Positions 26,942-37,108 of a stretch of 64,000 nt of DNA are shown here, in pieces; the stretch's first letter is position 1; each line of letters begins with the position of its first letter. A program made the position numbers and the translations under genes. The DNA is from Pseudomonas lalucatii (GTDB lineage Bacteria; Pseudomonadota; Gammaproteobacteria; Pseudomonadales; Pseudomonadaceae), in assembly GCF_018398425.1 (NCBI RefSeq), contig NZ_JADPMV010000001.1:1922001-1986000 (forward strand). The letters are read 5' to 3'. The notes under the pieces were generated by a model. It was not told the DNA's origin. It saw nothing but the letters and a program-made list of their open reading frames with translations, and did no database searches.

Positions 26942-28639
26942 ATGTCATCCGGTCTACTCGCCCTGCTCGCCTTCTCCCCCATCCTGCTCGCCGCCCTGCT
27001 GCTGATCGGCCTGCGCTGGCCGGCCAAGCGCGCCATGCCGCTGGTCTACCTGCTCACCGCCGGCATCGCCCTGTTCGCCTGGGACATGAGCCTCAACCGC
27101 GTGCTCGCCTCCTCCGTCCAGGGCCTGGTGATCACCGCCGGCGTGCTGTGGATCATCTTCGGCGCCATCCTGCTGCTCAACACCCTCAAGCACTCCGGCG
27201 GCATCACCGCGATCCGCGCCGGCTTCGCCACCATCAGCCCGGACCGGCGCATCCAGGCGATCATCATCGCCTGGCTGTTCGGCTGCTTCATCGAGGGCGC
27301 CTCGGGCTTCGGCACGCCGGCGGCGATTGCCGCACCACTGCTGGTGGCCATCGGTTTCCCGGCGCTGGCCGCGGTGATGCTGGGCATGCTGGTGCAGAGC
27401 ACCCCGGTGTCCTTCGGCGCCGTCGGCACGCCGATCATCATCGGCATCAACAGCGGCCTGGACAGCGCCGCCCTGGGCGCGCAACTCACTGCCCAGGGCT
27501 CCAGCTGGGAGCTGTTCCTGCAGCTGATCACCAGCAACGTGGCGATCATCCACGCCCTGGTCGGCACGGCCATGCCGCTGATCATGGTGCTGATGCTGAC
27601 GCGTTTCTTCGGCAAGGAGAAAAGCTGGAAAGCGGGCTTCGAGGTGCTGCCCTTCGCCCTGTTCGCCGGCCTGGCCTTCACCCTGCCGTACATGGCCACC
27701 GGCGTGCTGCTCGGCCCCGAGTTCCCCTCCCTGGCCGGCGGCCTGATCGGCCTGGCCATCGTCACCAGCGCCGCCCGCGCCGGTTTCCTGGTGCCGAAGA
27801 ACACCTGGGACTTCGCCCCGGCCCGGGATTGGCCGAGCGAATGGCTCGGCAGCGTGGAGATGAAGCTGGACGAACTGACCGCCAAGCCGATGAGCAGCCT
27901 GCGCGCCTGGCTGCCCTACGTGCTGGTCGGCGCCTTGCTGGTGATCAGCCGGGTGTTCCCGGAGGTCAGCAGCGCGCTGAAATCGGTGCTGCTGGTATTC
28001 CCCGACATCCTCGGCGAAGCCGGGATCAAGGCCGACTTCATGCCGCTGTACCTGCCCGGCGGCATCCTGGTCGCCGTGGTGCTGGCGACCTTCTTCCTGC
28101 ACGGCATGAAGCTGCGCGAGCTGGGCGCCGCGGTCGGCGAGTCGAGCAAGGTGCTGCTGGGTGCCGGTTTCGTCCTGCTGTTCACCGTGCCGATGGTGCG
28201 CATCCTGATCAACTCCGGGGTCAACGCCGCGGACCTGCCGAGCATGCCGATCGCCATGGCCCGCTACGTGGCCGACAGCGTCGGCGGCGTGTACCCGCTG
28301 CTGGCCCCCAGCGTCGGCGCCCTGGGCGCCTTTATCGCCGGCTCGAACACGGTCAGCAACATGATGCTCAGCCAGTTCCAGTACGGCGTGGCGCATAGCC
28401 TGGGCATCTCCGGCGCGCTGATCGTCGCGGTGCAGGCCATCGGCGCGGCCGCCGGCAACATGGTGGCCATCCACAACGTGGTGGCGGCCTCGGCCACGGT
28501 GGGTCTGCTCGGTCGCGAGGGCACCACCCTGCGCAAGACCGTCTGGCCTACCCTGTACTACGTGCTGTTCACCGGGCTGATCGCCCTCGTCGCCATCTAC
28601 CTGCTGGGCGTCAGCGACCCGCTGACCGTAGGCCGCTAA
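26942..28639 (+). CDS. lldP: L-lactate permease
   Basis: A 565-residue lactate permease (LctP family) with 12-14 membrane helices. Conserved segments include [30 protein letters not shown] and [17 protein letters not shown] near residue 115-140. It imports lactate with protons. ATG at 26942 has GGAGGA 7 bases upstream. First gene of the lldP-lldD-dld operon. Confidence 0.96.
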   Translation: MSSGLLALLAFSPILLAALLLIGLRWPAKRAMPLVYLLTAGIALFAWDMSLNRVLASSVQGLVITAGVLWIIFGAILLLNTLKHSGGITAIRAGFATISPDRRIQAIIIAWLFGCFIEGASGFGTPAAIAAPLLVAIGFPALAAVMLGMLVQSTPVSFGAVGTPIIIGINSGLDSAALGAQLTAQGSSWELFLQLITSNVAIIHALVGTAMPLIMVLMLTRFFGKEKSWKAGFEVLPFALFAGLAFTLPYMATGVLLGPEFPSLAGGLIGLAIVTSAARAGFLVPKNTWDFAPARDWPSEWLGSVEMKLDELTAKPMSSLRAWLPYVLVGALLVISRVFPEVSSALKSVLLVFPDILGEAGIKADFMPLYLPGGILVAVVLATFFLHGMKLRELGAAVGESSKVLLGAGFVLLFTVPMVRILINSGVNAADLPSMPIAMARYVADSVGGVYPLLAPSVGALGAFIAGSNTVSNMMLSQFQYGVAHSLGISGALIVAVQAIGAAAGNMVAIHNVVAASATVGLLGREGTTLRKTVWPTLYYVLFTGLIALVAIYLLGVSDPLTVGR

Positions 28640-28691
28640 TACCCCCGCGCGCTCCGGCTCGGTCGCGGCGCGCATCCTTAACCTGTGTACC

Positions 28692-28720
28692 GACATGCCG
28701 GTCACCGCTACCGGCATGTC
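28692..28720. repeat. Intergenic hairpin between lldP and lldD
   Basis: A perfect 11-bp inverted repeat GACATGCCGGT-N7-ACCGGCATGTC without a T-run. It could stabilise or process the lldP-lldD mRNA rather than terminate it. Confidence 0.6.
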
Positions 28721-28751
28721 GCCCCCTAGTTCTGGCCCTCGAGAGAAGCCG

Positions 28752-29897
28752 ATGATCATTTCCGCCTCGACCGACTACCGCGCCGCGGCCCAACGCAAGC
28801 TGCCGCCGTTCCTGTTCCACTACCTCGACGGCGGCGCCTACGCCGAGCACACCCTGCGGCGTAACGTCGCCGACCTGGCCGACATCGCCCTGCGTCAACG
28901 GGTGCTGCGCAACATGGCCGAGCTGAGCCTGGAGACCCGCCTGTTCGGCGAGACCCTGGCCCTGCCGGTAGCCCTGGCCCCCGTCGGCCTGACCGGCATG
29001 TACGCGCGCCGCGGCGAAGTGCAGGCGGCCAAGGCGGCGGCGGCCAAGGGCGTGCCCTTCACCCTATCGACCGTCTCGGTGTGCCCGATCGAGGAGGTGG
29101 CGCCGGCCATCGACCGGCCCATGTGGTTCCAACTCTACGTGCTCAAGGACCGCGGCTTCATGCGCAACGCCCTGGAGCGGGCCAAGGCCGCCGGCGTCAC
29201 CACCCTGGTATTCACCGTCGACATGCCGGTACCGGGTGCCCGCTACCGCGATGCCCACTCCGGCATGAGCGGCCCCAACGCGCCGCTGCGCCGCATGCTG
29301 CAGGCCATGAGCCATCCCCGCTGGGCCTGGGACGTGGGCCTGCACGGCCGCCCCCACGACCTGGGCAATATCTCCGCCTACCGCGGCGACCCCACCGGCC
29401 TGGCCGACTATATCGGCTGGCTGGGCGCCAACTTCGACCCCTCGATCTCCTGGAAGGACCTGCAGTGGATCCGCGACTTCTGGGACGGCCCCATGGTGAT
29501 CAAGGGCATCCTCGACCCCGAGGATGCCCGCGACGCGGTCAAGTTCGGCGCCGACGGCATCGTCGTGTCCAACCACGGCGGCCGTCAGCTCGACGGCGTG
29601 CTGTCCAGCGCCCGGGCGTTGCCGGCCATCGCCGACGCGGTCAAGGGCGAGCTGGCGATCCTCGCCGACTCCGGCGTACGCACCGGCCTCGACGTGGTAC
29701 GCATGCTCGCCCTCGGCGCCGACTGCGTGCTGCTCGGCCGCGCCTTCGTCTATGCCCTGGCCGCGGCCGGCGGCGCCGGGGTGAGCAACCTGCTGGAGCT
29801 GATCGACAAGGAGATGCGCGTGGCCATGGTGCTGACCGGCGCCAAGTCGATCGAGGAAATCAACGCCGATTCGCTGGTGCGCGAGCTCGGCCGCTGA
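28752..29897 (+). CDS. lldD: L-lactate dehydrogenase (quinone-linked, FMN)
   Basis: A 381-residue alpha-hydroxy-acid oxidase family enzyme oxidising L-lactate to pyruvate and passing electrons to the respiratory chain. The FMN barrel motif [11 protein letters not shown] contains the catalytic His and Arg (about 275-285), followed by [23 protein letters not shown] at 28752 ([18 protein letters not shown]) is the family start. Lies between lldP and dld. Confidence 0.97.
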   Translation: MIISASTDYRAAAQRKLPPFLFHYLDGGAYAEHTLRRNVADLADIALRQRVLRNMAELSLETRLFGETLALPVALAPVGLTGMYARRGEVQAAKAAAAKGVPFTLSTVSVCPIEEVAPAIDRPMWFQLYVLKDRGFMRNALERAKAAGVTTLVFTVDMPVPGARYRDAHSGMSGPNAPLRRMLQAMSHPRWAWDVGLHGRPHDLGNISAYRGDPTGLADYIGWLGANFDPSISWKDLQWIRDFWDGPMVIKGILDPEDARDAVKFGADGIVVSNHGGRQLDGVLSSARALPAIADAVKGELAILADSGVRTGLDVVRMLALGADCVLLGRAFVYALAAAGGAGVSNLLELIDKEMRVAMVLTGAKSIEEINADSLVRELGR

Positions 29898-29964
29898 GCC
29901 CCCTTCGTCCACACGCCATGGCCGCCACAGCGGCCGGCCCTAGCCCCTGACTCCCGGAGCCCGT

Positions 29965-32772
29965 ATGAGCCTGCCTGCCCCCTTCCTCGCCGAGGTCAAC
30001 CGCCTGATTCCGCGCCAGCGACGCTTCGACGACCCGCTGTCGACCCTGGCCTTCGGCACCGACGCCAGCTTCTACCGACTGATTCCCAAGCTGGTGGTGC
30101 GGGTCGAGAGCGAGGCGGAGGTGGTGCGCCTGCTCGAGCTGGCCAGCGCCCAGCGCGTGCCGGTGACCTTCCGCGCCGCCGGCACCAGCCTGTCCGGCCA
30201 GGCCATCAGCGACTCGCTGCTGATAGTGCTGGGCGACCACTGGAACGGCCGCGAGATCCGCGACCAGGGTGCGCAGATCCGCCTGCAGCCGGGCGTCATA
30301 GGCGCCCAGGCGAACGCCGTGCTGGCCCCCTTCCGGCGCAAGATCGGCCCCGACCCGGCCTCGATCAACGCCTGCAAGATCGGCGGCATAGTCGCCAACA
30401 ATGCCAGCGGCATGTGCTGCGGCACCGCGCACAACAGCTACCACACCCTGGCCGGCATGCGCCTGGTGCTGGCCGACGGCAGCGTGCTGGACACCGAGGA
30501 CGGCGCCAGCGTCGCCGCCTTCCAGGCCCGCCACGGCGCGCTGCTCGAGCAGCTCGCCCGGCTCGGCCGCGAGACCCGCGCCAACCAGGCGCTGGCCGCG
30601 CGCATCCGCCACAAGTACCGGCTGAAGAACACCACCGGACTGTCGCTCAACGCCCTGGTCGACTTCGACCAGCCGCTGGACATCCTCAGCCACCTGCTGG
30701 TCGGCTCCGAGGGCACCCTGGGCTTTATCAGCGCGGTGACCTACCACACGGTGCCCGACCACCCGCACAAGGCCAGCGCCCTGCTGGTGTTCCCCGAGGT
30801 GGACAGCTGCTGCCGCGCGGTGACGGCGCTCAAGCGCCAACCGGTCTCGGCGGTGGAACTGCTCGACCGGCGCAGCCTGCGCTCGGTGCAGGACAAGCCA
30901 GGCATGCCCGCCTGGGTCAAGGCCCTGTCGGCGGACGCCTGCGCCCTGCTGGTCGAGTCCCGCGCCGCCAGCCAGAGCCTGCTGCACGAGCAACTGGCGC
31001 AGATCACCAGCGCCCTCGAGCCCTTCCCCCTGGAGAAGCGCGTCGACTTCAGCGAGGACCCGGCCGTCTACGACCTGCTGTGGAAGATCCGCAAGGACAC
31101 CTTCCCGGCCGTCGGCGCGGTGCGCCAGACCGGCACCACGGTGATCATCGAGGACGTCGCCTTCCCGGTCGAGCAGCTGGCCGAGGGGGTCAAGCGCCTG
31201 CTGGCGCTGTTCGACAAGCATGGCTACTTGGATGCGATCATCTTCGGCCACGCCCTGGAGGGCAACCTGCACTTCGTCTTCACCCAGGGCTTCGACGATC
31301 CGCTACAGGTCGCCCGCTACCAGGCCTTCATGGACGACGTGGCCCAGCTGGTGGCGGTGGAATTCGGCGGCTCGCTCAAGGCCGAGCATGGCACCGGCCG
31401 CAACATGGCGCCGTTCGTCGAACTGGAGTGGGGCGCCGATGCCTACCAGTTGATGTGGCGCATCAAGCACCTGCTCGACCCCCAGGGCATCCTCAACCCG
31501 GACGTGGTGCTGAGCGAAGACCCCGAGATTCACCTCAAGCACCTGAAGCCGCTGCCGGCCGCCGACGCCATAGTCGACAAGTGCATCGAATGCGGCTTCT
31601 GCGAGCCGGTCTGCCCGTCCAGGGAGCTGACCCTCAGCCCCCGCCAGCGCATCGTCATCTGGCGCGACATCCAGGCGCGGCAGCGGCGCGGCGAAGACAC
31701 CGCGGCGCTGGAGCGCGACTACCAGTACCAGGGCGTCGACACCTGCGCCGCCACCGGCCTGTGCGCCCAGCGCTGCCCGGTGGGGATCAACACCGGCGAT
31801 CTGGTGCGCAAGCTGCGCGCCCGCACGGCGAGGCACCCGGCCACGGCCGACTGGCTGGCCGGGCACTTCGCCACGGCCCTCCAGGCCGCGCGCCTGAGCC
31901 TGCTGACCGCCAACACGGCGCGCCGACTGCTCGGCGCGCCGCTGCTGGCGAAGGTTTCTACGGGCCTGCGGCGGGTCTCGGGCCGGCGCCTGCCGCAGTG
32001 GACCCCGGCCATGCCGCAAGCCGTCCGGCCCATACGCATCGCCCCGGCGGCCGAAGACGACCGGCCGCGGGTGGTCTACCTGGCGGCCTGCGTGTCCCGC
32101 GCCATGGGTCCGGCCTGCGGCGACGCCGAGCAGACGCCGCTGATCGACAAGACCCGTGCCCTGCTGGAGAAAGGCGGCTTCCAGGTGGTCTTCCCGGCGA
32201 ACCAGGACAGCCTCTGCTGCGGCCAGCCCTTCGCCTCCAAGGGCTACGCCGCCCAGGCCGAGGCCAAGCGCGAGGAGCTGGTCGCCGCCCTGCTCGCCGC
32301 CAGCCGCGGCGGCCTCGACCCGGTCTACTGCGACACCAGCCCCTGCACCCTGCGTCTGCTGCAAGACGGCCTCGACCCGCGCCTGCAGCTGTTCGACCCG
32401 GTGAGGTTCATCCGCGAGCGGCTGCTCGAGCGCCTGGAGTTGCAGCCCCAGGCCGAGCCGGTGGCGGTGCACGTGACCTGCAGCACCCAACACCTGGGCG
32501 AGGCCCAGGGGTTGATCGACATCGTCCGCCGTTGCACCGCGGAAGTCGTGGTACCCGAGGGCATCCACTGCTGCGGCTTCGCCGGCGACAAGGGTTTCAC
32601 CACGCCGGAGCTCAACGCCCACGCGCTGCGCAGCCTGAAGGAGGCGGTGCAGCTCTGCGCAGAAGGCGTGTCCACCAGCCGCACCTGCGAGATCGGCCTG
32701 TCCCGGCACGGCGGCATCGACTACCACGGCCTGGTCTATCTGGTCGACCGGGTCAGCCGAGCCAGGGCCTGA
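29965..32772 (+). CDS. dld: FAD/4Fe-4S D-lactate dehydrogenase (quinone-linked)
   Basis: A 935-residue fusion: FAD-binding PCMH domain (about 35-265), FAD-oxidase C domain (about 280-530), two 4Fe-4S motifs (CIECGFCEPVCP near 539 and CAATGLCAQRCP near 594) and two cysteine-rich CCG domains (SLCCGQPF near 750, HCCGFAGDKGF near 868). This layout is that of the Pseudomonas D-lactate dehydrogenase encoded with lldPD. It oxidises D-lactate to pyruvate at the membrane. A GC-rich hairpin (32773-32790) follows the stop but has no T-run. Confidence 0.93.
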   Translation: MSLPAPFLAEVNRLIPRQRRFDDPLSTLAFGTDASFYRLIPKLVVRVESEAEVVRLLELASAQRVPVTFRAAGTSLSGQAISDSLLIVLGDHWNGREIRDQGAQIRLQPGVIGAQANAVLAPFRRKIGPDPASINACKIGGIVANNASGMCCGTAHNSYHTLAGMRLVLADGSVLDTEDGASVAAFQARHGALLEQLARLGRETRANQALAARIRHKYRLKNTTGLSLNALVDFDQPLDILSHLLVGSEGTLGFISAVTYHTVPDHPHKASALLVFPEVDSCCRAVTALKRQPVSAVELLDRRSLRSVQDKPGMPAWVKALSADACALLVESRAASQSLLHEQLAQITSALEPFPLEKRVDFSEDPAVYDLLWKIRKDTFPAVGAVRQTGTTVIIEDVAFPVEQLAEGVKRLLALFDKHGYLDAIIFGHALEGNLHFVFTQGFDDPLQVARYQAFMDDVAQLVAVEFGGSLKAEHGTGRNMAPFVELEWGADAYQLMWRIKHLLDPQGILNPDVVLSEDPEIHLKHLKPLPAADAIVDKCIECGFCEPVCPSRELTLSPRQRIVIWRDIQARQRRGEDTAALERDYQYQGVDTCAATGLCAQRCPVGINTGDLVRKLRARTARHPATADWLAGHFATALQAARLSLLTANTARRLLGAPLLAKVSTGLRRVSGRRLPQWTPAMPQAVRPIRIAPAAEDDRPRVVYLAACVSRAMGPACGDAEQTPLIDKTRALLEKGGFQVVFPANQDSLCCGQPFASKGYAAQAEAKREELVAALLAASRGGLDPVYCDTSPCTLRLLQDGLDPRLQLFDPVRFIRERLLERLELQPQAEPVAVHVTCSTQHLGEAQGLIDIVRRCTAEVVVPEGIHCCGFAGDKGFTTPELNAHALRSLKEAVQLCAEGVSTSRTCEIGLSRHGGIDYHGLVYLVDRVSRARA

Positions 32773-32814
32773 AGCCGGCGAGCGCCGGCTGGGGGGGAAA
32801 GCAGACCAGCGGCC

Positions 32815-32842
32815 TTGGGCTCGGCCTGGCACTTTCTATACT
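32815..32842 (+). promoter_or_regulatory. Promoter of the 81-residue secreted protein gene
   Basis: TTGGGC (32815-32820), 16-base spacer, TATACT (32837-32842), 30 bases before the start. Confidence 0.5.
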
Positions 32843-32872
32843 GAAAGTCCCACTCCCTGAAGGAGCCACCCC

Positions 32873-33118
32873 ATGCGCCGCCTAGTCGCTTTCCTCGCCG
32901 CCACCCTGCTCAGCGTCCCGCTCTGGGCCGCGCAGTGCCCGGCGGACATGGCGAAGATCGATGCCATGCTGCAAAGCAATCCGCCCAGCGACCCCGCCGT
33001 GCTGGCACAAGTGCAGAAGCTCCGCACCGAGGGCGAGCAGCTGCACCAGAACGGCGATCACGGCCAGTCCGTGCAGGTGCTCGGCGAAGCCCTGCAGCTG
33101 CTCGAAGCCAGCCAGTAG
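32873..33118 (+). CDS. Small periplasmic protein, function unknown
   Basis: An 81-residue protein with a clear Sec signal (MRRLVAFLAATLLSVPLWAA, cut about residue 20) and a short helical mature part with one Cys and a Gln/Leu-rich amphipathic C terminus. AGGAG precedes the ATG by 9 bases and a promoter is present, so the gene looks real. It resembles small uncharacterised Pseudomonas proteins; no function can be given. It is convergent with the hybrid kinase gene. Confidence 0.8.
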   Translation: MRRLVAFLAATLLSVPLWAAQCPADMAKIDAMLQSNPPSDPAVLAQVQKLRTEGEQLHQNGDHGQSVQVLGEALQLLEASQ

Positions 33119-33134
33119 ACCGTACCGGCCAGGG

Positions 33135-36080
33135 CTAACCGCCCTGGCCCTGGCCTTGGACCTGAATCTGCTCCTGCCCGAGGAATGACAACGCCAGCGC
33201 GCGCACTTCGGCCGACGCGAGGGGCTTGACCATGCAGACCTGAGCGCCGCGCAGGCGCGCATCGGCAAACGCCAGCTCATCGGCCGTCGCGCTGATCACG
33301 AACACCGGTACGCCACACAGGCGCGGGTCGCTACGCATGGCGTCCAGTACCTGCAGGCCGCCGCCGTCCGTCATATCCAGGTCCAGTATCAGCAGGTCCG
33401 GCGTGGCGGTGACCAGCAACGCCAAGGCCCCCTGCACCGAGCCAATCCCGCGCACCCGGGCGAACTCGCTCAACGCCTCCTGAGCCACCTGCTGGCTGAT
33501 CGGGTAATCCTCGACACACAACACCTCGGACAAGCCGTTGCTGCTTGCCCGCCGCGCAGCCGACTCGGACGCTGCGGCCGAGGCCGGTGCCGCGGCGCTG
33601 GGCAGGTCGATCCAGAAGCGACTGCCAACCCCGGCGGTGCTCTCGAAGCCCATCTCGCCGCCCATCAGGCTGGCCAGCTCGCGGCTCAGGACCAGGCCGA
33701 TGCCGGTGCCCGGCGTGCTGGAATTCTCCCGCCCCAGCCGCTGGAACGGCTGGAACAGCTGCGCCTGCTGCTCCTGGGTCAAGCCCGGGCCGCTGTCCTC
33801 GACCCATAGCCGCACGCCGGCCGAACGCAGCTCGTACCCCATGCGGATGAGTCCCTGGGGGCTGTTGTACTTGATCGCATTGGACAGCAGGTTGAGCACC
33901 ACCTGGCGCACGCGGCGCAAGTCGGCCTGCACGTACAGGGGCGCTTCGTCGTCGTCCTGCACCTCCAGCCGCAGCTGGCGCTGCTGCACCTCAGGCTGCA
34001 CCAGTTCGGCACAGCCGCTCAAAAGCGGGCCGATTTCCACCGGCTCCATCCTCAGCTGCTGGCGGCGACTCTCGATGCTCGACAGGTCGAGGATGTCGTC
34101 GACCAAGGACGTCAGGTGGCGACTGGCATTGACGATCTCCCGCGCATAGTCCGCCTCCTGCTGGGCATCGGCCTTCTCCTGCGCCTCCATCTCGATCAAC
34201 TGGCCGAAGCCGTGGATCGCGTTCAGCGGCGTGCGCAGCTCATGGCTCATGCTCGACAGGAAGCGACTCTTCGCCTGGCTGGCCGCCTGGGCCTCCAGGC
34301 TGGCGCGGCGCAGCTCCTCCTGGGCCTGCTTGAGGCGGGTGATGTCGACATGGGTTCCGGCGATCCGCAGCACCTGCCCCTCGGCATCGCGCTCCAGGAC
34401 CTTGCCGCGGCTCAACAGCCAGGCAAATTCGCCGCGGGCATCGGCATAGCGGTACTCGGCCTCGAACTGGTCCTCGCCGCTGCTGGCGAACTGGCCGCGC
34501 AGGTGGCGAATACGCTCCACATCGTCCGGGTGCATGCGCTGATTGAACTCGCTCAGGCTCATGCACTCCTGGGTCAGGCCGAAGCGCTTGAGGAAGCGCC
34601 CGCTGAGCGTGATGGTCATGTTCGGCACATCCACTTCCCACAGGCTCTCGGTGGTGCTTTCCAGCACCAGCTCGAGAATCCGCTGCGCCTGGCGGCGCTC
34701 GGTCTCGCTGGCCTGCAGCTGCTCGCCGGTGTGCTGCACCGCCTGCGCCATGGCATTGAGCTCGACGATCTGACTGGTCGGGGCGCTGGGGTGGAAGTCG
34801 CCCTGACCGATGCGCCGCATCATCGCGCCGATGCCGGCAATCGGCCGCGCCAGCTGATCGCTCAGGTGCCGCGAGCGCCACCACATCCAGGCGAAGAACA
34901 GCAGGTAGAACAGCGCCAGACCGACGATCAGCAGGTAACCGATCTGCAGATAGCGCTCGGCCAGGCGATTGGTCTCGCTGAAGATCTGCTCCTCATCCAC
35001 CACCAGCAGCAGGCGCCAGCCGGTCTGCGGAATCTCGCTCCAGGCCACCAGACGGCTGCGCCCGGCCAGCTGCACCTCTTGGACCTTGTCCTGGCCGGCC
35101 GCCATGGCCTGCAGCAGCGGCTGCAGGTCGGCGTACTTGTCCAGGCGGAAGTCCTCGGGCTTGAGCACCTCGCGGCGTACCGCCTCGGCGTAGGAGTACT
35201 CGGTCAGCTCGCGCAGGCCGAAATCCCCCTCGCCGGCCTGGGGTAGCGCCATGATGTTGTGATCGCGACTGACCAGCATGGCGTAGCCCTGCCACGGCAC
35301 ATCCAGCTCGCCGATTTCCGCGAGCATCTGGCCGACGGTGATGTCCAGGCCGACCACGCCCTCGAGAAACTCACCCTGATAGACCGGGGCGACCGCCGAC
35401 ATCATCCAGCCCTGCCCGGCCGGGTCGAGGTAGACGTCGGTCCAGGCCACCTTGCGCTCCGGGTTGTGCCGGGCGTCGGCCAGGTAATAGAAGTTGTAGT
35501 CCGGTATCACCATGTCATGGGGATACTGCTCGGGGGTCATGAAGAACGGATAGATGCGGTTGTAGCTGTCCCAGCTGTTGAAATAGACCGCGGCAACCAG
35601 CGGGTTGGCCGCGCGGATCGAGTGCATCAGCGGGTCGACCTGCGACAGGCGCAGGACCTTGGCGCGATCCTGCCGCTCGGGTGGCGTGCTGTTGGCGTAG
35701 AAGGACGCCGCGCGGCCATCGTCGCTGCGGCTGTAGTACACCCCGCTGGCGGTCGAGGTATGCCGCCGACGCTCCAGCTCATCGGGCTGGAAACCGGTGT
35801 TCTGCAGCGCCCGCAGCGTCGCGTCGCGGAATATCTGCACCTGGGCCTCGACGGCCCGCAGGCGGCTGTCGATCACCTGCCCCTCCCGAGCCACCGCAGT
35901 CGCCAGGTCTCCCAGGGCGCTCTGCTGCAGATAGCCGATCTGCGCATCGCGAATCGCCGCGTTGCTCAGCAAATAGACGGTAATCAGCACCGACTCGACC
36001 AGGATCAGCGGAATCAACGCACTCTGTACGAAGGCGCGCCAGATCCACTGGCGCAAGGGATAACGCGACGCGCGCGACAT
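33135..36080 (-). CDS. Hybrid sensor histidine kinase (Cache-HAMP-PAS-HisKA-HATPase-REC)
   Basis: A 981-residue membrane kinase. Helix at about 15-37, a large periplasmic Cache-type sensor (about 40-380; the YNRIYPFF, GWMMSAVAPVYQG and GVVGLDITVGQML stretches are typical dCache), second helix about 385-408, HAMP-like linker, PAS/PAC (about 470-590), HisKA with SHELRTPLNAIHG (His near 611), HATPase with DSGPGL and TGIGLVLSRELA, and a C-terminal receiver with phospho-acceptor Asp near 900 (LLILDLDMTDGG). The signal is unknown. No separate regulator is adjacent. Confidence 0.93.
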   Translation of the reverse strand: MSRASRYPLRQWIWRAFVQSALIPLILVESVLITVYLLSNAAIRDAQIGYLQQSALGDLATAVAREGQVIDSRLRAVEAQVQIFRDATLRALQNTGFQPDELERRRHTSTASGVYYSRSDDGRAASFYANSTPPERQDRAKVLRLSQVDPLMHSIRAANPLVAAVYFNSWDSYNRIYPFFMTPEQYPHDMVIPDYNFYYLADARHNPERKVAWTDVYLDPAGQGWMMSAVAPVYQGEFLEGVVGLDITVGQMLAEIGELDVPWQGYAMLVSRDHNIMALPQAGEGDFGLRELTEYSYAEAVRREVLKPEDFRLDKYADLQPLLQAMAAGQDKVQEVQLAGRSRLVAWSEIPQTGWRLLLVVDEEQIFSETNRLAERYLQIGYLLIVGLALFYLLFFAWMWWRSRHLSDQLARPIAGIGAMMRRIGQGDFHPSAPTSQIVELNAMAQAVQHTGEQLQASETERRQAQRILELVLESTTESLWEVDVPNMTITLSGRFLKRFGLTQECMSLSEFNQRMHPDDVERIRHLRGQFASSGEDQFEAEYRYADARGEFAWLLSRGKVLERDAEGQVLRIAGTHVDITRLKQAQEELRRASLEAQAASQAKSRFLSSMSHELRTPLNAIHGFGQLIEMEAQEKADAQQEADYAREIVNASRHLTSLVDDILDLSSIESRRQQLRMEPVEIGPLLSGCAELVQPEVQQRQLRLEVQDDDEAPLYVQADLRRVRQVVLNLLSNAIKYNSPQGLIRMGYELRSAGVRLWVEDSGPGLTQEQQAQLFQPFQRLGRENSSTPGTGIGLVLSRELASLMGGEMGFESTAGVGSRFWIDLPSAAAPASAAASESAARRASSNGLSEVLCVEDYPISQQVAQEALSEFARVRGIGSVQGALALLVTATPDLLILDLDMTDGGGLQVLDAMRSDPRLCGVPVFVISATADELAFADARLRGAQVCMVKPLASAEVRALALSFLGQEQIQVQGQGQGG

Positions 36081-36170
36081 AGGTAAGGTCTCGTCCCAAA
36101 GACATGACTGAAACTCAGGTGCCTAATCATAGCCGTACTCGGGGGAGCGCGTCCGGGCGGCATCGCCGGG

Positions 36171-36199
36171 TCGACGCCGGGATGCCTATGCCGTACACT
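36171..36199 (+). promoter_or_regulatory. ssrA promoter
   Basis: TCGACG (36171-36176), 17-base spacer and TACACT (36194-36199), 30 bases before the mature tmRNA 5' end. Confidence 0.5.
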
Positions 36200-36229
36200 C
36201 CGCGTTGTGGCTTCACCCACGACAGTTTT

Positions 36230-36587
36230 GGGGCCGATTAGGATTCGACGCCGGTAGCAAAACTTGAGGGGCATGCCGAGCTGGTAGCAGAACTCGTAAA
36301 TTCGCTGCTGCAAACTTATAGTTGCCAACGACGACAACTACGCTCTAGCCGCCTAAGTGCCGCTAGCTGACCCTAGGGGATGCCTGTAAACCCGAAGATT
36401 TGGTCAGTCATATAGAACAGGATCGCCGCCAAGTTCGCTGTAGACGTAACGGCTAAAACTCATACAGCTCGCTCAAAGCGCCCTGCCACTCGGGCCGCGA
36501 TGAGTTAACTCAATAGAGATGGCTAAGCATGTAGAACCGATAGCGGAGAACTGGCGGACGGGGGTTCAAATCCCCCCGGCTCCACCA
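36230..36587 (+). ncRNA. ssrA: Transfer-messenger RNA (tmRNA)
   Basis: A 358-nt one-piece tmRNA. The 5' end GGGGCCGATTAGGATTCGACG and the 3' end GGTTCAAATCCCCCCGGCTCCACCA form the tRNA-Ala-like domain. The tag reading frame at 36324-36356 encodes ANDDNYALAA followed by TAA, the Pseudomonas tag. It rescues stalled ribosomes with SmpB. The CCA is encoded. tmRNA 3' ends are frequent integration sites, and here the gene marks the border between core and accessory genes. Confidence 0.98.
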
Positions 36588-36632
36588 AATGCAAGTTTCC
36601 ACATGTTCCCACATGAGCGGAAACACCCCTGA

Positions 36633-36660
36633 AAAGCCCGCCCGTGCGGGCTTTCTTGTT
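36633..36660 (+). terminator. Terminator after ssrA
   Basis: AAAGCCCGC-CCGT-GCGGGCTTT followed by a T-rich CTTGTTT, 45 bases past the tmRNA 3' end. Confidence 0.85.
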
Positions 36661-37108
36661 TCTAACGTTCCCCGCCAAATACACACTGCGAGCGCCGCCG
36701 TGTATCCCCTGATGTACCTGCCATGTAATTTGAAAGCGCGGGGCGCGGATGAGGCGCTGCGAAGTCAAGCGCCGACCGCTGACAGGCTCAGTGACTGCCA
36801 GCTTGGCGCCAGAGGACAAGAAATATCGCGGGCAGACGGCAGCAGGCTCTGCGTCCCCGGGCTCACTCTCATCGCCAAGCCCGGCCATGAGAAGGCACTC
36901 GAGCCAGACAATGCTCCATGTTTCCATGCATGGGCGGAGCACGCCACATTCAGTGCGACGGCGGCGCAACGACCACGGGAGTACATCGCAGGACGGAGGC
37001 GCCGGCTACCCGCCGCTGGCGCCGCCGTTCGGACAATCTATTCAGCCAGCCGCTTGGCGCACCCCAACAATGACCTGCCGAGATGAGCTCCGTACGGCCG
37101 GCCTTGGC
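36661..37108. other. Gene-free stretch between tmRNA and steroid cluster
   Basis: About 450 bases without a gene I can support. Open frames on both strands have no Shine-Dalgarno, no recognisable domain and unusual composition. I looked for an integrase remnant or a second copy of the tmRNA 3' end and saw neither. Confidence 0.5.

Noticed and set aside
30414..32885. 823-codon alternative frame inside dld
   Set aside because: Plus-one frame of dld with Arg/Pro/Gly-rich sequence and no domains.
36523..36969. Minus-strand frame overlapping the tmRNA 3' end, carrying an EPGGFEPPSAS-type string
   Set aside because: This string comes from translating the tRNA-like end of tmRNA antisense, a common false annotation.
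36589..37086. 165-codon plus-strand frame after tmRNA
   Set aside because: No start signals, no similarity I can recognise and it contains the ssrA terminator; checked as a possible integrase remnant without success.
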